Shown here one piece after another: positions 6,040 to 7,051 of a stretch of 7,051 nucleotides of DNA. Position 1 is the first letter of the stretch; the number at the start of each line of letters is the position of its first letter. The position numbers were made by a program, and so were the translations under genes. Source of the stretch: RGIG5270 sp045657185. Its GTDB lineage: Bacteria > Verrucomicrobiota > Lentisphaeria > Victivallales > Victivallaceae. The DNA lies in contig JAZOSO010000063.1 in NCBI GenBank assembly GCA_045657185.1, positions 1-7,051 of the forward strand, read 5' to 3'. The notes under the pieces were generated by a model that was not told the origin of the DNA, searched no databases, and worked only from the letters and a program-made list of their open reading frames with translations.

Positions 6040-7051
6040 TTTGAGGTCTCTGTCATTTTCATATTTTTAAGCATTTCAACGGTATGGTCAACAAGCTGCT
6101 GTCCGCCTTTGGGGGATACCTGACATGAATAGGGAGTTGCACTGTAACCTTTGTTTTCAACACCGCGTTCGGTTGCAAGATATGAACCGACACCTTTGGT
6201 GTCAGTTACAAGCTGAACGATAAAAGTCTGAACAAAAGGACTTCTTCCCTGAATGCGGTGCATGAAATCCATGAAAAGTTCAAAACGGTTTGTCGCAAAT
6301 GCAGCATCTCCGATACGCACAACATGAATATCTGTTTCAAGAGTGGGATTGCTCTTCTGGCTTTCAAAACGTTTAATAACGCCGTTTACTGCATTGCGCT
6401 TGCCGTTCAAACGACTGTTATGATCCAGCATATCCCATTTATCGCCCTCGGTCATAAACTTCTGAGCCATAAACTTTTTGTTATACTCTTTTTCCTGTTT
6501 TACGATTACTTCAGGCAGCTGGAAACGGTCAAGTTTGACAGTTTTGATTTCATGCTGAAGTACAGGTGATTCCTGTTTGTCTTTTGCAGCCCATTCCAAA
6601 ACTTCATCAAATGCAGTCATAATGCGTTCAGCGGCATCTTCAGCACGCAGAATTTCCATGATTTCGCCCTTCATATAGTGAGGAGGAACGGGTTTGGGGC
6701 GTTTCATCGGGCGTTTTTTGTAACCTTCGACAAGTTCAGGATATTTGAGACAGTAACGGCGGTATTCCGCCTCATTGTAGTGAAGCTGTCTCGGAGACAA
6801 ATCGCCGGCGGCGGCGGCCTGAGCGATAATTCCGATATCGCCGTATTTTTTTGCAACTTTTTCGCGGACATTAGCCCAGAAACCTGCATAATATTCCCAG
6901 CCTGATTCAAAATTCTGTGAAGGAGCGGGAACGTTGACGATTGCGCCGCTCAACTTGCCTTTTGCATCAAAAGTGTACATTAAATTTATGAATGGGTCCA
7001 TACCGGCTTCATAACCTGCAAATTTGTCATCTTTGGTATTGCCGTACATGA
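6036..7051 (-). CDS. Neutral/alkaline ceramidase-like protein, first tandem copy (5' end outside window)
   Basis: This is the C-terminal part, at least 338 residues, of a second ceramidase-family protein. The frame stays open to the right edge. The ATG at 7049 aligns with internal M212 of the downstream paralogue (MYGNTKDDKFAGYEAG against MYGDTADKMFAGYEAG), so it is not the start and about 210 residues are missing. Over the last 120 residues the pair is very similar (DIHVVRIGD, ATNRFELF, FMHRIQGRSPFVQTFIVQ, YLATER, NKGYSATPY), while the middle is much less conserved. This copy keeps serine in GDLSPR (TCT codon at 6795-6797), the motif that is GDLAPR in the other copy. Conversely, its NVPAPSQNFES segment lacks the histidine that the other copy has in NVPCPAQTCEH. 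The TGA stop (6036-6038) overlaps the next gene's ATG. The two probably form one operon, possibly with further genes to the right. Confidence 0.9.
   Translation of the reverse strand, partial: MYGNTKDDKFAGYEAGMDPFINLMYTFDAKGKLSGAIVNVPAPSQNFESGWEYYAGFWANVREKVAKKYGDIGIIAQAAAAGDLSPRQLHYNEAEYRRYCLKYPELVEGYKKRPMKRPKPVPPHYMKGEIMEILRAEDAAERIMTAFDEVLEWAAKDKQESPVLQHEIKTVKLDRFQLPEVIVKQEKEYNKKFMAQKFMTEGDKWDMLDHNSRLNGKRNAVNGVIKRFESQKSNPTLETDIHVVRIGDAAFATNRFELFMDFMHRIQGRSPFVQTFIVQLVTDTKGVGSYLATERGVENKGYSATPYSCQVSPKGGQQLVDHTVEMLKNMKMTETSK

Noticed and set aside
7047..7049. ATG at 7049 as the start of the first ceramidase-like gene
   Set aside because: It aligns with an internal methionine of the complete paralogue, and the frame remains open to the window edge, so the gene is truncated by the window.

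Overview
The window is a moderately AT-rich bacterial segment in which every supported gene lies on the minus strand, so transcription runs from high to low coordinates. Reading that way, it holds: (1) the 3' part of a neutral-ceramidase-like gene (6036-7051); (2) a complete tandem paralogue of it (4408-6039) with a lipoprotein-type signal, whose start overlaps the previous stop by 4 bp; (3) a hairpin terminator (4322-4381); (4) a LacI-family repressor gene (3170-4201); and (5) a very long secreted multidomain protein of at least 1006 residues (1-3018). The last has a CBM9-like sugar-binding domain and a C-terminal region that looks like the start of a TIM-barrel hydrolase. It runs off the left edge without a stop codon.

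The combination of exported ceramidase-family proteins with NVP(C/A)P(A/S)Q and GDxxP motifs, a CBM9-like multidomain exported enzyme and a LacI-type local regulator resembles polysaccharide- or glycoconjugate-degrading loci of the PVC group, particularly Lentisphaerota (Victivallis-like) and relatives. This is inferred from family character only; there is no rRNA or marker gene, so the taxonomy is tentative.

Two transcription units are likely. The ceramidase-like pair appears to be one translationally coupled operon ending at the terminator. lacI then has its own upstream region, with a candidate TTGACT promoter. The 151-bp gap between lacI and the large CBM9 gene carries two exact copies of an 18-bp element centred on the palindrome AAACGTTT, 66 bp apart. 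These look like LacI-family operators controlling the CBM9 gene. A degenerate copy over the lacI ribosome binding site hints at autoregulation.

The likely joint role is uptake-associated breakdown of an external glycan or glycoconjugate, induced by a sugar that releases the repressor. The most interesting points are the complementary differences at putative active-site positions in the two ceramidase-like paralogues, the unusual architecture of the large CBM9 protein, and the compact operator pair. No RNA genes, insertion sequences, CRISPR arrays or origins were seen. The two intergenic gaps, 3019-3169 and 4202-4407, are both under 300 bp and are described in the feature list.
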